From NCBI GenBank assembly GCA_002437245.1, contig DJOQ01000047.1:1-53449 (forward strand): a stretch of 53,449 nt of DNA, in the 5' to 3' direction. Every line of letters starts with the position of its first letter. Position 1 is the first letter of the stretch. Under the pieces are notes generated by a model. The model saw nothing but the letters and a program-made list of their open reading frames with translations. It ran no database searches and was not told the DNA's origin. Shown in pieces: positions 43,151 to 51,545 of the stretch. The stretch comes from Ruminococcaceae bacterium UBA6434 (GTDB lineage: Bacteria; Bacillota; Clostridia; Oscillospirales; Acutalibacteraceae). Made by a program: the position numbers and the translations under genes.

Positions 43151-43181
43151 ATATACAGAATTTTTTTGAAAGGAAATAAAT

Positions 43182-44132
43182 ATGTCTTTAAAAAATGACA
43201 TCCGCTCGGAGCTTGAAGCGCACCGAGAAAAGAATATTTCCGGTCAATATCTTGCCGAAAAGTTCGGCGTATCGAGAAACGCCGTATGGAAAGCCGTAAA
43301 TTCGCTGAAGAACGACGGATATGAAATAACCTCGGCAACGAACAAGGGCTACCGACTGTTAAAAAGCTGTGATGTTATTTCCGTAAGCGCAATAAAGGCA
43401 TTGTGCGACAAGGATATTGACATAACCGTATGCGAAACCGTGGACTCGACAAACAACGAAGCCAAAAGGCGGCTTGCCGACGGTAACATCTCGGGGACAA
43501 TGCTGATTGTATCGGGTGAGCAGACGCTCGGACGAGGCAGAAACGGAAGAAATTTTTATTCGCCTAAGGGTATGGGATTATATTTTTCGCTTGTCACCTC
43601 ACCTAAAAGCGACCTGCCGTCTGCGATTGGGATAACGTCATACGCCGCGGTCTGCGTGGTGGAAGCCGTAAAAGAGCTTACGGGAACAGACACCGAAATA
43701 AAATGGGTCAACGACATATATTTAAAAGGTAAAAAGATTTGCGGCATACTGACAGAAGCTGTATCGGATTTTGAAACGGGAACGGTCAATAACATCATTG
43801 TCGGCATAGGCATTAACCTTAAACCCTCCCCGTTACCGGAGCCGCTTATAGACAAAGTGGGATTTTTGGACTGCGACAAGCCCATAAAAAACGAGCTCGT
43901 TTCGTCGATAGTTAATAAATTACTAAAGTATGACGAGAGAAGAGAAAGCTTTATAGACGAATACAAAAAGCACTCCCTTGTAATAGGCAGGGAAATAACA
44001 TACGCAAAAAACAACGTCGAATTCTATGGCACGGTTCTTGACATAGACCGTAACGGAGGTCTGATAGTAAAAGATAAGGACCGTATAACGGTGCTGAAAA
44101 GCGGTGAAATAAGTCTCCGCCTTAAAAATTGA
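43182..44132 (+). CDS. birA: Bifunctional biotin ligase / biotin operon repressor BirA
   Basis: BirA activates biotin to biotinyl-AMP and attaches it to carboxylase carrier proteins; with an N-terminal winged helix it also represses biotin genes. The 316-aa protein has the helix-turn-helix ISGQYLAEKFGVSRNAVWKAV (about 19-39) and VDSTNNEAKR. The biotinyl-AMP loop is GRGRNGRNFYSPKGMGLYFS (about 115-134), where the family usually has GRGRxGR. IKWVNDIYLKGKKICGIL and the C-terminal SH3-like domain GLIVKDKDRI follow. AAGGAAA precedes the ATG. No biotin synthesis or carboxylase gene lies in the window. Confidence 0.96.
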   Translation: MSLKNDIRSELEAHREKNISGQYLAEKFGVSRNAVWKAVNSLKNDGYEITSATNKGYRLLKSCDVISVSAIKALCDKDIDITVCETVDSTNNEAKRRLADGNISGTMLIVSGEQTLGRGRNGRNFYSPKGMGLYFSLVTSPKSDLPSAIGITSYAAVCVVEAVKELTGTDTEIKWVNDIYLKGKKICGILTEAVSDFETGTVNNIIVGIGINLKPSPLPEPLIDKVGFLDCDKPIKNELVSSIVNKLLKYDERRESFIDEYKKHSLVIGREITYAKNNVEFYGTVLDIDRNGGLIVKDKDRITVLKSGEISLRLKN

Positions 44133-44208
44133 CGGTTGCCGTAAAGATTATTTTTAACACTTTTTTATGACACCGCATAGTATGTTAAAAAGAAAAGGCG
44201 GTGTCGGC

Positions 44209-44364
44209 ATGATAAGAAAACGACGTATCGGTATCGGAGCTGTGTTTGTAACTTTGGGTATAGCCTTGGCAGTTGCGTTTATTCTGCCGGCACAATGGCT
44301 CGTAGTTGTACTCGCTCTCGCTCTTGTTTGCAGCGGGATAACACTTTGCAAAAACTGTTGTTAA
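44209..44364 (+). CDS. Small two-span membrane protein, unknown function
   Basis: The 51-aa protein starts with a basic patch (MIRKRRIGIG). It then has two hydrophobic segments (about 9-25 and 28-43) separated only by PAQW, forming a likely hairpin, and ends in the Cys-rich tail CKNCC. ATG 44209 has AAGGCGGTG upstream; an earlier ATG at 44182 lacks a site. I do not recognise the family. The stop overlaps the strong ribosome-binding site of the SpoVM-like gene, so the two are probably cotranscribed and might act together in sporulation. A CATAGTAT at 44176-44183 could be a sigma-E-type -10, but I see no clear -35. Confidence 0.7.
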   Translation: MIRKRRIGIGAVFVTLGIALAVAFILPAQWLVVVLALALVCSGITLCKNCC

Positions 44365-44377
44365 GGAGGGGTCTGTT

Positions 44378-44467
44378 TTGAAGGTAATCGTTTTTAAAAG
44401 TTCCAAGCTGCTCGGAGGTTTTCTGAGACTGATTTTCGGAATAAAAAAAGAGAGCATAACGCAATAA
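44378..44467 (+). CDS. spoVM: SpoVM-like spore coat localisation peptide (29 aa)
   Basis: SpoVM is a tiny amphipathic helix that marks the convex forespore membrane, anchors SpoIVA and inhibits FtsH. This peptide starts at TTG 44378, 6 nt after the strong AAGGAGGGG. It begins MKVIVFKSSKLLGGFLRLIF, continues GIKKESITQ and ends at TAA. Against B. subtilis MKFYTIKLPKFLGGIVRAML it keeps M1-K2, K7, K10, the LGG at 12-14, R17 and G21. Pro9, important for localisation in B. subtilis, is Ser here. It is too short for ordinary gene callers. The terminator follows 6 bp after the stop. Confidence 0.85.
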   Translation: MKVIVFKSSKLLGGFLRLIFGIKKESITQ

Positions 44468-44473
44468 TACAAT

Positions 44474-44510
44474 AAAGGGCTGCAAAAACGAAAGTTTTTT
44501 ACAGCCCTTT
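44474..44510. terminator. Bidirectional terminator between spoVM and nadE
   Basis: AAAGGGCTG (44474-44482) and CAGCCCTTT (44502-44510) pair, and the stem extends through AAAAAC/GTTTTT. Plus-strand TTTTATTTT and minus-strand ATTGTATTATT flank it. Confidence 0.85.
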
Positions 44511-44529
44511 TATTTTACGATAATATTGT

Positions 44530-46446
44530 TCAGAATTTAAGCCATTCCGCCGATTCAGCGTCGGACGGCATACGGAAGTCACCGCGCGGCGACAGACTTA
44601 CGGAGCCGACCTTGGGGCCGTCAGGCAGGCAAGAGCGTTTAAACTGACTTATGAAAAATCTCTTGATAAAAAGCCTGAGCCACTCCTTGAGCTGCTCCTC
44701 GGAATATTTGCCCGAAAAAGCCCGTGAAGCCATAAACAAAAGCTTTTGCGGCTTAGTGCCGAAACGCAGAAAATAGTAAAGATAGAAATCGTGAACCTCG
44801 TACGGTCCGAGCTTATCCTCGGTTTTCTGCTTTATATTGCCGTTATTATCGGGCGGTAAAAGCTCGGGACTTACGGGGGTGTCAAGCACGCGCAAAAGAA
44901 TCTGCTCTATTTTGCCGCCGAATTTTTCGGCTTCAAAGCGAACCAAATGTCTCACAAGAGTTTTCGGTACGGAGCAGTTCACGCCGTACATACTCATGTG
45001 GTCGGCGTTATATGTGCACCAACCGAGCGCAAGTTCGCTGAGGTCGCCTGTGCCTACGAGTATGCCGCCGACCTTATTTGAAATATCCATAAGTATCTGT
45101 GTGCGTTCCCTCGCCTGCGTATTTTCATAGGTGATGTCGTGAATTTCGCTGTCGTGCCCTATATCGCTCATATGGCGCAGGCAGGCAGGTTTTATATCTA
45201 TTTCCCTAAAAGTCGTGTTAAGCGCTTTTATAAGCTCTACGGCGTTGTTATACGTCATATCGGTAGTGCCGAAGCCCGGCATTGTGACGCATATGATGTT
45301 TTCATTGGGAAGCGACAACATCTCCATAGCCTTAACTGCTACAAGAAGCGCCAGCGTGGAATCAAGTCCGCCCGAAATGCCGATAACAGCCTTTTTAAGT
45401 CCCGTATGCTCAAGGCGCTTGGCAAGACCCGCGCTCTGAATGGAAAGTATTTCGCCGCAGCGAAGCTCCCTCTCGCTTTCGTTTGATGGAACAAATGGAT
45501 AAGGATAAAAATCTCTTGTAATATCGTCATATTCCGCCTCGTCTACATATGCCGGAATGACGGTAAAATCATTTTCGCGCAAAATCTCGTTATTGTCGGA
45601 AAAAGAGCCGTTTCGCACACGCTCTGAATTCAACTTTTCAAAGTCTATAAACGCCGAGGCGCCGCTGCCGTCATAAGAAAAGCGTTCGCTTTCAGCTAAA
45701 ATCGCGCCGTTTTCGGCTATTGTACAAGCTCCGGAAAAGACAAGGTCGGTCGACGACTCGCCGACTCCCGAAGAAGCATATACATAAGCACAAAAGCACT
45801 TTGCGCTCTGTACGGAAATTATATTTTTGCGGTAATCGTTTTTGGTTACAGCCTCATTGCTCGCCGACAAATTCGCTATAATATCGGCACCGTTAAGGCA
45901 AAGCTCACTGCTCGGCGGAACGGGAACCCAAAGGTCCTCGCAGATTTCGACTCCCAATACGGCTCCCGACGCCAAGGTAAACAGAAGATTGCTCCCAAAC
46001 GGGACTTCGTCGTCATCGATAATAACCGACGAACAATTTACCTTTTCGGAGGAAGCGAACCAACGCTTCTCATAGTATTCGTTATAATTGGGTATATAGG
46101 TTTTCGGGACTATACCGAGAACAGCTCCGCTTTGCAGCACAGCCGCACAGTTAAACAGCCTGCCGCCCACACGCAGAGGCAAGCCTATGCATATAACGGC
46201 GTCGCTGTATGCCGTTTCTTTTGAAAATTTAACAAGGGCGTCAAGTGCGCTCTGTGTAAGCGCGTCCTGTAAGAACAAATCGCCGCAGGTATAGCCTGTA
46301 AGATAAAGTTCGGGAAATACTATAAGCGAACAGCCCGACTCGCTCTCACGTTTTACGGTTTTAAGAGCGTTTTGAAGATTTTTTTCGACATTTGCAACTG
46401 TTACGCGCGGTGAAACCGCCGAAACTTTTATAAATCCGGTATTCAT
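44530..46446 (-). CDS. nadE: Glutamine-dependent NAD+ synthetase
   Basis: NadE makes NAD from nicotinic acid adenine dinucleotide using ammonia channelled from glutamine. The 638-aa two-domain protein has an N-terminal nitrilase-type glutaminase with the Glu-Lys-Cys triad visible: E46 in VFPELYLTGY, K115 in VPKTYIPNY, C169 in GVEICEDLW. The C-terminal synthetase has the PP-loop GISGGLDSTLALL (about 355-367), then GTGDLSELALGWCTYNADHM. ATG 46446 follows GGAG. A TATAAT-like -10 lies near 46495. It converges on spoVM across a shared terminator. Confidence 0.96.
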   Translation of the reverse strand: MNTGFIKVSAVSPRVTVANVEKNLQNALKTVKRESESGCSLIVFPELYLTGYTCGDLFLQDALTQSALDALVKFSKETAYSDAVICIGLPLRVGGRLFNCAAVLQSGAVLGIVPKTYIPNYNEYYEKRWFASSEKVNCSSVIIDDDEVPFGSNLLFTLASGAVLGVEICEDLWVPVPPSSELCLNGADIIANLSASNEAVTKNDYRKNIISVQSAKCFCAYVYASSGVGESSTDLVFSGACTIAENGAILAESERFSYDGSGASAFIDFEKLNSERVRNGSFSDNNEILRENDFTVIPAYVDEAEYDDITRDFYPYPFVPSNESERELRCGEILSIQSAGLAKRLEHTGLKKAVIGISGGLDSTLALLVAVKAMEMLSLPNENIICVTMPGFGTTDMTYNNAVELIKALNTTFREIDIKPACLRHMSDIGHDSEIHDITYENTQARERTQILMDISNKVGGILVGTGDLSELALGWCTYNADHMSMYGVNCSVPKTLVRHLVRFEAEKFGGKIEQILLRVLDTPVSPELLPPDNNGNIKQKTEDKLGPYEVHDFYLYYFLRFGTKPQKLLFMASRAFSGKYSEEQLKEWLRLFIKRFFISQFKRSCLPDGPKVGSVSLSPRGDFRMPSDAESAEWLKF

Positions 46447-46562
46447 ATTGAGTCTCCGTTTTTCAAAATCGTTATGTCTTTGTGCATATAGCATATTATA
46501 GCACAAAAATTTTATACCGAAAAGACATATTTGTCCATAATCTCAATGATTGTGCAATCCGG

Positions 46563-46593
46563 TTGACAACGGTGCTAGAATAGAAGTTATAAT
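46563..46593 (+). promoter_or_regulatory. Probable promoter of the aminotransferase gene
   Basis: TTGACA (46563-46568) and TATAAT (46588-46593) are perfect hexamers but 19 bp apart. A GTTATA two bases earlier would give 17 bp. The start codon 22 bp on has no strong ribosome-binding site, so translation may be weak. Confidence 0.55.
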
Positions 46594-46614
46594 CATAAGA
46601 AAGCAGTAGATAAA

Positions 46615-47832
46615 ATGAGAAAATTCAACAAATCACACAAGCTCGACCACGTTTGCTACGATATACGCGGACCGGTCCTTGAAAAAGCGAGCGAAATGGA
46701 AAGCGCCGGCACCAAAATACTGAAACTTAACATCGGCAACCCGGCACCTTTTAATTTTTCCGCTCCGGACGAAATAATACATGATATGATATATAACCTG
46801 CGCAGCGCAGAGGGTTATTCGGACTCAAAGGGTATTTTTTCGGCAAGAAAGTCGATAATGCAATATTCGCAGCTCAAAAATCTGCCCAATGTCGGAATTA
46901 ACGACATATACACGGGAAACGGCGTCAGTGAGCTTATAACAATGTCCATGCAGGGTCTTCTTGACAGCGGCGACGAAATACTCGTTCCGGCGCCCGACTA
47001 CCCCTTGTGGACGGCTGCGGTAACGCTTGCCGGCGGAAATGCCGTTCACTATATCTGCGATGAGCAGAACGAATGGAACCCGGACATTGACGACATCAAG
47101 AAAAAAATCACGGACAGAACCAAGGGCATTGTAATTATCAACCCGAACAATCCCACAGGCGCGCTCTACTCGGAAGAGATACTTAAAGAAATAGTCGAAG
47201 TGGCGCGCAGTCATCAGCTTATAATCTTTTCGGACGAGATATATGACAGACTTGTTATGGATTCGTTAAAGCACATTTCGATAGCCTCTCTCGCCCCGGA
47301 TATTCCGTGCATTACCTTTAACGGACTTTCAAAATCGCACAGAATAGCAGGCTTCCGTTGCGGTTGGATGTGCATAAGCGGCAACAAAGCGCCTATAAAA
47401 GACTATATTGACGGACTGAATCTGCTCTCGTCCATGCGCCTTTGCTCAAATGTTCCGGCTCAGGAAATTATACAGACTGCATTAGGCGGCTATCAGAGCA
47501 TTGACGAATTGCTTTTGCCCGGCGGCAGAATATACGAACAGCGCGAAGCCGTTTGGAGCGCCTTAAACAGCATTGACGGTGTTTCCGCAATGAAACCCAA
47601 GGCGGCATTTTACATCTTCCCGAAAATAGACAGCAAAAAATACAACATCAAAAACGACGAGCAGATGGTATATGATTTCCTTGTGAGCAAAAAAATTCTT
47701 TTGGTTCAGGGAAGCGCATTCAACTACCCCACGCCCGACCACGTAAGAATAGTGTACCTGCCCACCGTAAAGCAGCTTAATAAAGCCTGCGAGGAATTTG
47801 AAGACTTCCTTAAACATTACAAGCAAAAATAA
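46615..47832 (+). CDS. alaA: AlaA-type pyridoxal-phosphate aminotransferase
   Basis: This is probably a glutamate-pyruvate (alanine) transaminase. The 405-aa class I aminotransferase opens SHKLDHVCYDIRGPVLEKA, as in E. coli AlaA. It has KILKLNIGNPAPFNF, GNGVSELITMSMQGLL and PAPDYPLWTAAV. The IINPNNPTGALYS and FSDEIYDRLVMD motifs follow, and the PLP lysine is in NGLSKSHRIAGFRCGW (about 240). The C-terminal HVRIVYLPTV holds the substrate Arg. The gene is intact. Its last 318 bp plus the terminator recur at 51151-51599 as a broken copy. Confidence 0.93.
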   Translation: MRKFNKSHKLDHVCYDIRGPVLEKASEMESAGTKILKLNIGNPAPFNFSAPDEIIHDMIYNLRSAEGYSDSKGIFSARKSIMQYSQLKNLPNVGINDIYTGNGVSELITMSMQGLLDSGDEILVPAPDYPLWTAAVTLAGGNAVHYICDEQNEWNPDIDDIKKKITDRTKGIVIINPNNPTGALYSEEILKEIVEVARSHQLIIFSDEIYDRLVMDSLKHISIASLAPDIPCITFNGLSKSHRIAGFRCGWMCISGNKAPIKDYIDGLNLLSSMRLCSNVPAQEIIQTALGGYQSIDELLLPGGRIYEQREAVWSALNSIDGVSAMKPKAAFYIFPKIDSKKYNIKNDEQMVYDFLVSKKILLVQGSAFNYPTPDHVRIVYLPTVKQLNKACEEFEDFLKHYKQK

Positions 47833-47866
47833 AAGCGCCGACCGTTTGAAGGCCGGCACCGCAAAC

Positions 47867-47897
47867 AAAAAGCACGGTTATTTCAGCCGTGCTTTTT
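47867..47897. terminator. alaA terminator (bidirectional)
   Basis: AAAAAGCACGG (47867-47877) and CCGTGCTTTTT (47887-47897) form a perfect 11-bp stem with a 9-nt loop, followed by GTTTT. It is within direct repeat copy 1; the same element recurs at 51505-51535. Confidence 0.9.
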
Positions 47898-47908
47898 GTT
47901 TTCCACAT

Positions 47909-47968
47909 TTAATAAACGCTTTGCCCTGTTTTATAAATACGTCTAATACGTCCGTAAACTTCTTTCAT
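47909..47968 (-). pseudogene. 3' remnant of the XRE regulator gene
   Basis: Read on the minus strand, this stretch corresponds to the last 16 or so codons of the XRE gene at 51546-51848 (MKEVYRR...KAF). An 8-bp near-tandem insertion and a 2-bp deletion disrupt it, and the stop codon is lost. Homology ends abruptly at 47968. The rest of the gene is absent here, so this marks where the original alaA-XRE junction was split. Confidence 0.8.
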
Positions 47969-48132
47969 CGAGATGAATTAAAGAAATATATCCATTATTA
48001 CAACAAAGAACGCATTTCCTTTTAATATTTAATTTTGTCTATAATTTGAGGTTCACTTCAAACTCCCAATGCCTTTATTTTGCAAAAATATTCAATTTGA
48101 TTTATTGACAATAAGTCGTATTTTAATCGCTG

Positions 48133-50802
48133 TTAGCGCGAGAAATCAACCGATTTGCTTTCGCCCGCGGCAAAATGAATTTCTTGAGTTTCGCCGCCGC
48201 AGGTTATTTTAAGCGTTTGTTCCCTATCGGAAGTTATAACAGCCCAAGCCGAGCCTTCACTCCATTCAAGCGAAGTAACCGTTGCACGGCAACGTGCTTT
48301 GATACCTGTTATTTTTCCGCTTTCAAAGCCACTTTCGGGCAATGCAGGCAGAAGTTCGATGGAAGTTTCATCCGAATAAACAAGTGCTTCGTTGATTATA
48401 CCCAAATAGCCTATGGCAAAATCCGTGCAATAGCAACTGCCGCGGTCATAATCATGATTTGTCATAAGAGAATCATAACGGATTTTATGGTTTGAAAGCT
48501 TGAGCAAAGCCTGAGTGAGGCTTTCGGAATCCTTGAGTCTTGCCGCGATAAGCGAGCGGTGCACCAACGCATGCGAGGCTTCGTTCTCGCTCGCGCGGTT
48601 TGCGATTGCCTGAAGGCTTGCCTTTTTCAAATCCGAATTATTTTGAGTTTCAAACAGCGGCCAAGCCACATAGAGATGGCTTAAATGGCGATGCTTGTTA
48701 TTTTCTTCAAACGCCATTGTGCCCCATTCCTTTAGCGCGCCAGAATCATCATAAAGATACGGCGGCAGTTTTTCTTTTAAATTCTGCCATTTTTCGGTGC
48801 TTTCCTGCGGAGCAACATCGTTTGAAACCGCAATAAGCATATTTAAATTATCCCTGCATGCCGCAATATCTATTGTGCAGTTTGCAACTGATGGGCTTGG
48901 ATAATTTTCGGGATTGTTTTCAGGCGAATAGCCCGGTAAAATGCAGTAGCTTTCATCCGCCGCAAGCTCTGTTTTGCCCTTTTCGTAATGAATTGAGCCG
49001 TCTGCCGCAGTGTAATACTCGGCAGTTAAAAGCTGCCGCCAATAATTGGCGGATTTTATAAGCAGTGGATAAAGCACATCCTCCTCAAGTCTTAAATATC
49101 CGCGCTCTTCAATAGCGGATATTTGCGAATCGGTTAAATCAGCCTCCGTAGGAGAAAGCACACTGCGAAGCTTAATTAAATCGAATTCCTCGCTCAGCGG
49201 AATGTTAATGTCGCCGTAGCAAAGCAATGTTTCATAAAGCGGCTGAAGCATCCAAGAGGCACCCGCATTCCAATATCTGAAAGGATAGGGATAGCACGTT
49301 TCGGTTATGACGGCCTTATCGCCGTCCGTATTAACAGGTGCCTGAATCGCATTGGTAAATCCGTGGGTTGCATAAGCGTTTTCCTCCCAATCGGGCATTT
49401 GGCGCAAAAGGAAATAAGTGTAGCCTATCGGCGCACTTTGAATATTACCGGTATTTAAAGAAGATGTTTGCAAATTCACATTGGCGTCCATTGTGTATTT
49501 ACTGCCCCAGCTTGTATTCCATTCACCTGTCCACATTCCGTAAAGGCGGCTTGTTGAATAACCGCTGCAGCAAAGATAAGCATATCTGCCTGCATAATAA
49601 GCTCTTTGTGCAAGCGCCGAATTAAGACTTTTTTTCCCTTTTTGAGCTGCGAGCAATTCCTCGTTTGCCGAATAATCGTTCTCACCAAGGGAAATGGTTA
49701 CGGCATCAAACTGAGGGCTGTAAATTTTTAAATGATTTTGCAAAGCAGAATTATAATCAAATCCGGAAGTTAATTTGTATTTTTTTACCACAGTTTCAAG
49801 CTTTTGAACCGCGAAATCAACAACAGCAAAATTATTTTGCGCTTCAAAATCCGAATATTCGCCCATATCATATGTGCGCTCGCTGACGGCAAGCAAGTAA
49901 ACATTGCTCGCGCCCGTAATTTTAACGGCAGGATTATCACCGCTGAACTGCGCTTCGGAAAATGCTTTTTCGGCATTTATCACTTCTTTTGTGCCGCCAT
50001 CGGAAACAACATAAACCGCGGTGGTGTAACCGCCTCTCTTCAACTCGCTGTTTTCGTAATCGGGATAATGCGCCGCAAGGGCAAGCCAATTGCCACCTCT
50101 TTCGGCAAGCTTTTTATATTTTAAATCAATTTCGTTTCCGTCTCCGAAATTCGCAAGTGCTGAAATATCATCAAACGAAACAGTTAAATCAAGCTTTGTG
50201 CCGCCCGCGTTGATTTTTATAATTGAAACTCCATCTGCAAAAGAGGTAAACGCCGTGCGAGTAACAGTGCCGTTTTTATCCGAATATTTAACTCCCGTTT
50301 CGGCGGTTTCGTAGTCGGTATATCTTAAATAATTTTTCACCTTGCTCTTTTGCGAGGATATGCGAAGCTCGCCGCCGGGGTGATAACCGTAAACATCGTC
50401 GTAACTTGCATTGTCAACAATATCTTTGCCGCTTACTATGTTTTGCTTAACCGTTTCCAGTTCATCAAAGGTTTGCGGACAAGTACGCACATTTTTATTC
50501 GGCAAAATAAAGTGCATATTTTGAAAAATATATGTATCCTCATACGGCGCGCCGCTTGTAACAAATCCACAAAGCCCGTTGCCGGACACCATTCCCTGAC
50601 GCCATGATTTTGTTTTGTTTGTTTTATTGGCTTTAAGTTCGGTATATTCGCGACTGTAGCTGATTTTAGAATGATCTGTGAAAATGCTTTCGATTTCCTG
50701 AGTTAAAGAAGCTTTTGAACGGCCCGCACTGCATGAGGCAAGCGACATCACCACGGCTGCGCTCAAAAGAACGCAAAGCGCTTTTTTTGCATTTTTTTTC
50801 AT
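48133..50802 (-). CDS. GH95-type glycoside hydrolase lipoprotein
   Basis: This is probably an exported alpha-L-fucosidase or alpha-L-galactosidase. The 889-aa protein has a lipoprotein signal: basic KKNAKKA, a hydrophobic stretch and lipobox LASC with the lipidated Cys at 24. An N-terminal beta-domain with QGMVSGNGLCGFV (about 62-74) is followed by the helical (alpha/alpha)6 catalytic domain. That domain shows LYGMWTGEWNTSWGSKY and TMDANVNLQ (about 422-446; the NVN matches the GH95 Asn pair). It also shows NKHRHLSHLY (about 702-711), a strong family signature. The C-terminal beta-domain includes IELLPALP. ATG 50802 follows GGAG. Codon use looks more A/T-ending than in the housekeeping genes. 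It lies between two direct repeats, so it was probably acquired. Confidence 0.87.
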   Translation of the reverse strand: MKKNAKKALCVLLSAAVVMSLASCSAGRSKASLTQEIESIFTDHSKISYSREYTELKANKTNKTKSWRQGMVSGNGLCGFVTSGAPYEDTYIFQNMHFILPNKNVRTCPQTFDELETVKQNIVSGKDIVDNASYDDVYGYHPGGELRISSQKSKVKNYLRYTDYETAETGVKYSDKNGTVTRTAFTSFADGVSIIKINAGGTKLDLTVSFDDISALANFGDGNEIDLKYKKLAERGGNWLALAAHYPDYENSELKRGGYTTAVYVVSDGGTKEVINAEKAFSEAQFSGDNPAVKITGASNVYLLAVSERTYDMGEYSDFEAQNNFAVVDFAVQKLETVVKKYKLTSGFDYNSALQNHLKIYSPQFDAVTISLGENDYSANEELLAAQKGKKSLNSALAQRAYYAGRYAYLCCSGYSTSRLYGMWTGEWNTSWGSKYTMDANVNLQTSSLNTGNIQSAPIGYTYFLLRQMPDWEENAYATHGFTNAIQAPVNTDGDKAVITETCYPYPFRYWNAGASWMLQPLYETLLCYGDINIPLSEEFDLIKLRSVLSPTEADLTDSQISAIEERGYLRLEEDVLYPLLIKSANYWRQLLTAEYYTAADGSIHYEKGKTELAADESYCILPGYSPENNPENYPSPSVANCTIDIAACRDNLNMLIAVSNDVAPQESTEKWQNLKEKLPPYLYDDSGALKEWGTMAFEENNKHRHLSHLYVAWPLFETQNNSDLKKASLQAIANRASENEASHALVHRSLIAARLKDSESLTQALLKLSNHKIRYDSLMTNHDYDRGSCYCTDFAIGYLGIINEALVYSDETSIELLPALPESGFESGKITGIKARCRATVTSLEWSEGSAWAVITSDREQTLKITCGGETQEIHFAAGESKSVDFSR

Positions 50803-50995
50803 AACATCTCCGATATTTTGAGCCATATGGTGGCATTTATAAAATTAGTTTATCATTTAAATGGCTGAAAAGCTATAGTATTTATTTACAGATACAAAGG
50901 TGATTATTTGTGCAATTGTTGTAACGGATTTACCTTAAGTCTAATAGGAGATACATATCAATGCGCTGTTTTTACGGTGGAAAGGACTTGGAATT
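50803..50995. other. A/T-rich gap between GH95 gene and MATE fragment
   Basis: No coding signal is seen. The stretch should contain the GH95 promoter. A minus-strand TATAAA near 50835-50845 is the best -10 candidate, without a good -35. AATAGGAG at 50943-50950 and GGAAAGG at 50979-50985 may be decayed ribosome-binding sites of the MATE gene. Confidence 0.4.
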
Positions 50996-51150
50996 TTGAA
51001 GCAATACGGTCAATCTTCCCACAGGTAAAATAACTGCATAACTGCACAGCTGTGAGCATTTGCACTGCCTTTTATGCCGGACAATGTTATGCAACAGCTT
51101 TACAATTAGGCTGACACTTTTGTGGTTGGCAAATAGATCGGTACAACGCC
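50996..51150 (+). pseudogene. Decayed 5' fragment of a MATE-family efflux gene
   Basis: Translating across frames gives a MATE N-terminus. A possible TTG start gives MKQY. Frame-shifted NLPTGKITA (from 51012) follows. Back in the first frame comes FALPFMPDNVMQQLYN, a stop, ADTFVVGK, a stop, then IGTT. MATE exporters typically start with TGKI..QLL, then FALPLMLGNLFQQLYN and a ADTFVVGRFIG-like stretch, so the match is clear. It has two frame changes and several stop codons, and the fragment breaks off at 51150, exactly where the second direct repeat begins. The rest of the gene is missing. Confidence 0.8.
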
Positions 51151-51470
51151 TTGCCCGGCGGCAGAATATACACGAACAGCGCGAAGTCGTTTGGAGCGCC
51201 TTAAACAGCATTGACGGCGTTTCCGCAATGAAACTCAAGGCGGCATTTTACATCTTCCCGAAAATAGGCAGCAAAAAATACAACATCAAAAACGACGAGC
51301 AGATGGTATATGATTTCCTTGTAAGCAAAAAAATTCTTTTGGTTCAGGGAAGCGCATTCAACTACCCCACGCCCGACCATGTGAGAATAGTGTACCTGCC
51401 CACCGTAAAGCAGCTTAATAAAGCCTGCGAGGAATTTGAAGACTTCCTTAAGCATTACAAGCAAAAATAA
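51151..51470 (+). pseudogene. 3' fragment of alaA (broken duplicate)
   Basis: This is a copy of the last 318 bp of the intact aminotransferase gene. A 2-bp insertion (AC, near 51171) shifts the frame. Substitutions include Pro to Leu and Asp to Gly. No start or N-terminal domain is present, so it cannot make an enzyme. An open frame runs from MATE-remnant sequence into it, but that chimera has no biological support. Confidence 0.9.
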
Positions 51471-51504
51471 AAGCGCCGACCGTTTGAAGGCCGGCACCGC
51501 AAAC

Positions 51505-51535
51505 AAAAAGCACGGTTATTTCAGCCGTGCTTTTT
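51505..51535. terminator. Duplicate alaA terminator, now ending the XRE gene
   Basis: AAAAAGCACGG (51505-51515) and CCGTGCTTTTT (51525-51535) are identical in stem to copy 1. On the minus strand it lies 10 bp past the XRE stop and is followed by GTTTGCGG after the T-run TTTTT, so it can serve the XRE gene. Confidence 0.85.
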
Positions 51536-51545
51536 ATTTCCCACA

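Larger units (their letters stand above)
47515..47968 (+). repeat. Direct repeat, copy 1 (alaA 3' end to XRE 3' remnant)
   Basis: This is about 454 bp, starting TTGCCCGGCGGCAGAATATA. It covers the last 318 bp of alaA, the terminator and a 60-bp XRE-gene remnant. It matches 51151-51599 in the same orientation with roughly a dozen substitutions and a few short indels. The offset between copies is 3,636 bp. Confidence 0.95.
47833..48132. other. Intergenic: terminator, XRE remnant, then no gene
   Basis: This stretch holds the alaA terminator and the XRE remnant described separately. From 47969 to 48132 it is A/T-rich with no coding signal. TTTGAGG/CTTCAAA near 48045-48062 is a weak hairpin that could end the GH95 transcript. 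Confidence 0.6.

Noticed and set aside
50972..51238. An 88-codon open frame on the minus strand across the junction
   Set aside because: It is the antisense of the MATE remnant and of the alaA 3' copy, has no ribosome-binding site, and spans a recombination junction.
51060..51470. A plus-strand open frame of 136 codons that could be taken for a short aminotransferase
   Set aside because: The first 37 codons come from out-of-frame MATE-remnant sequence and the rest is the broken alaA copy without the PLP-binding domain.
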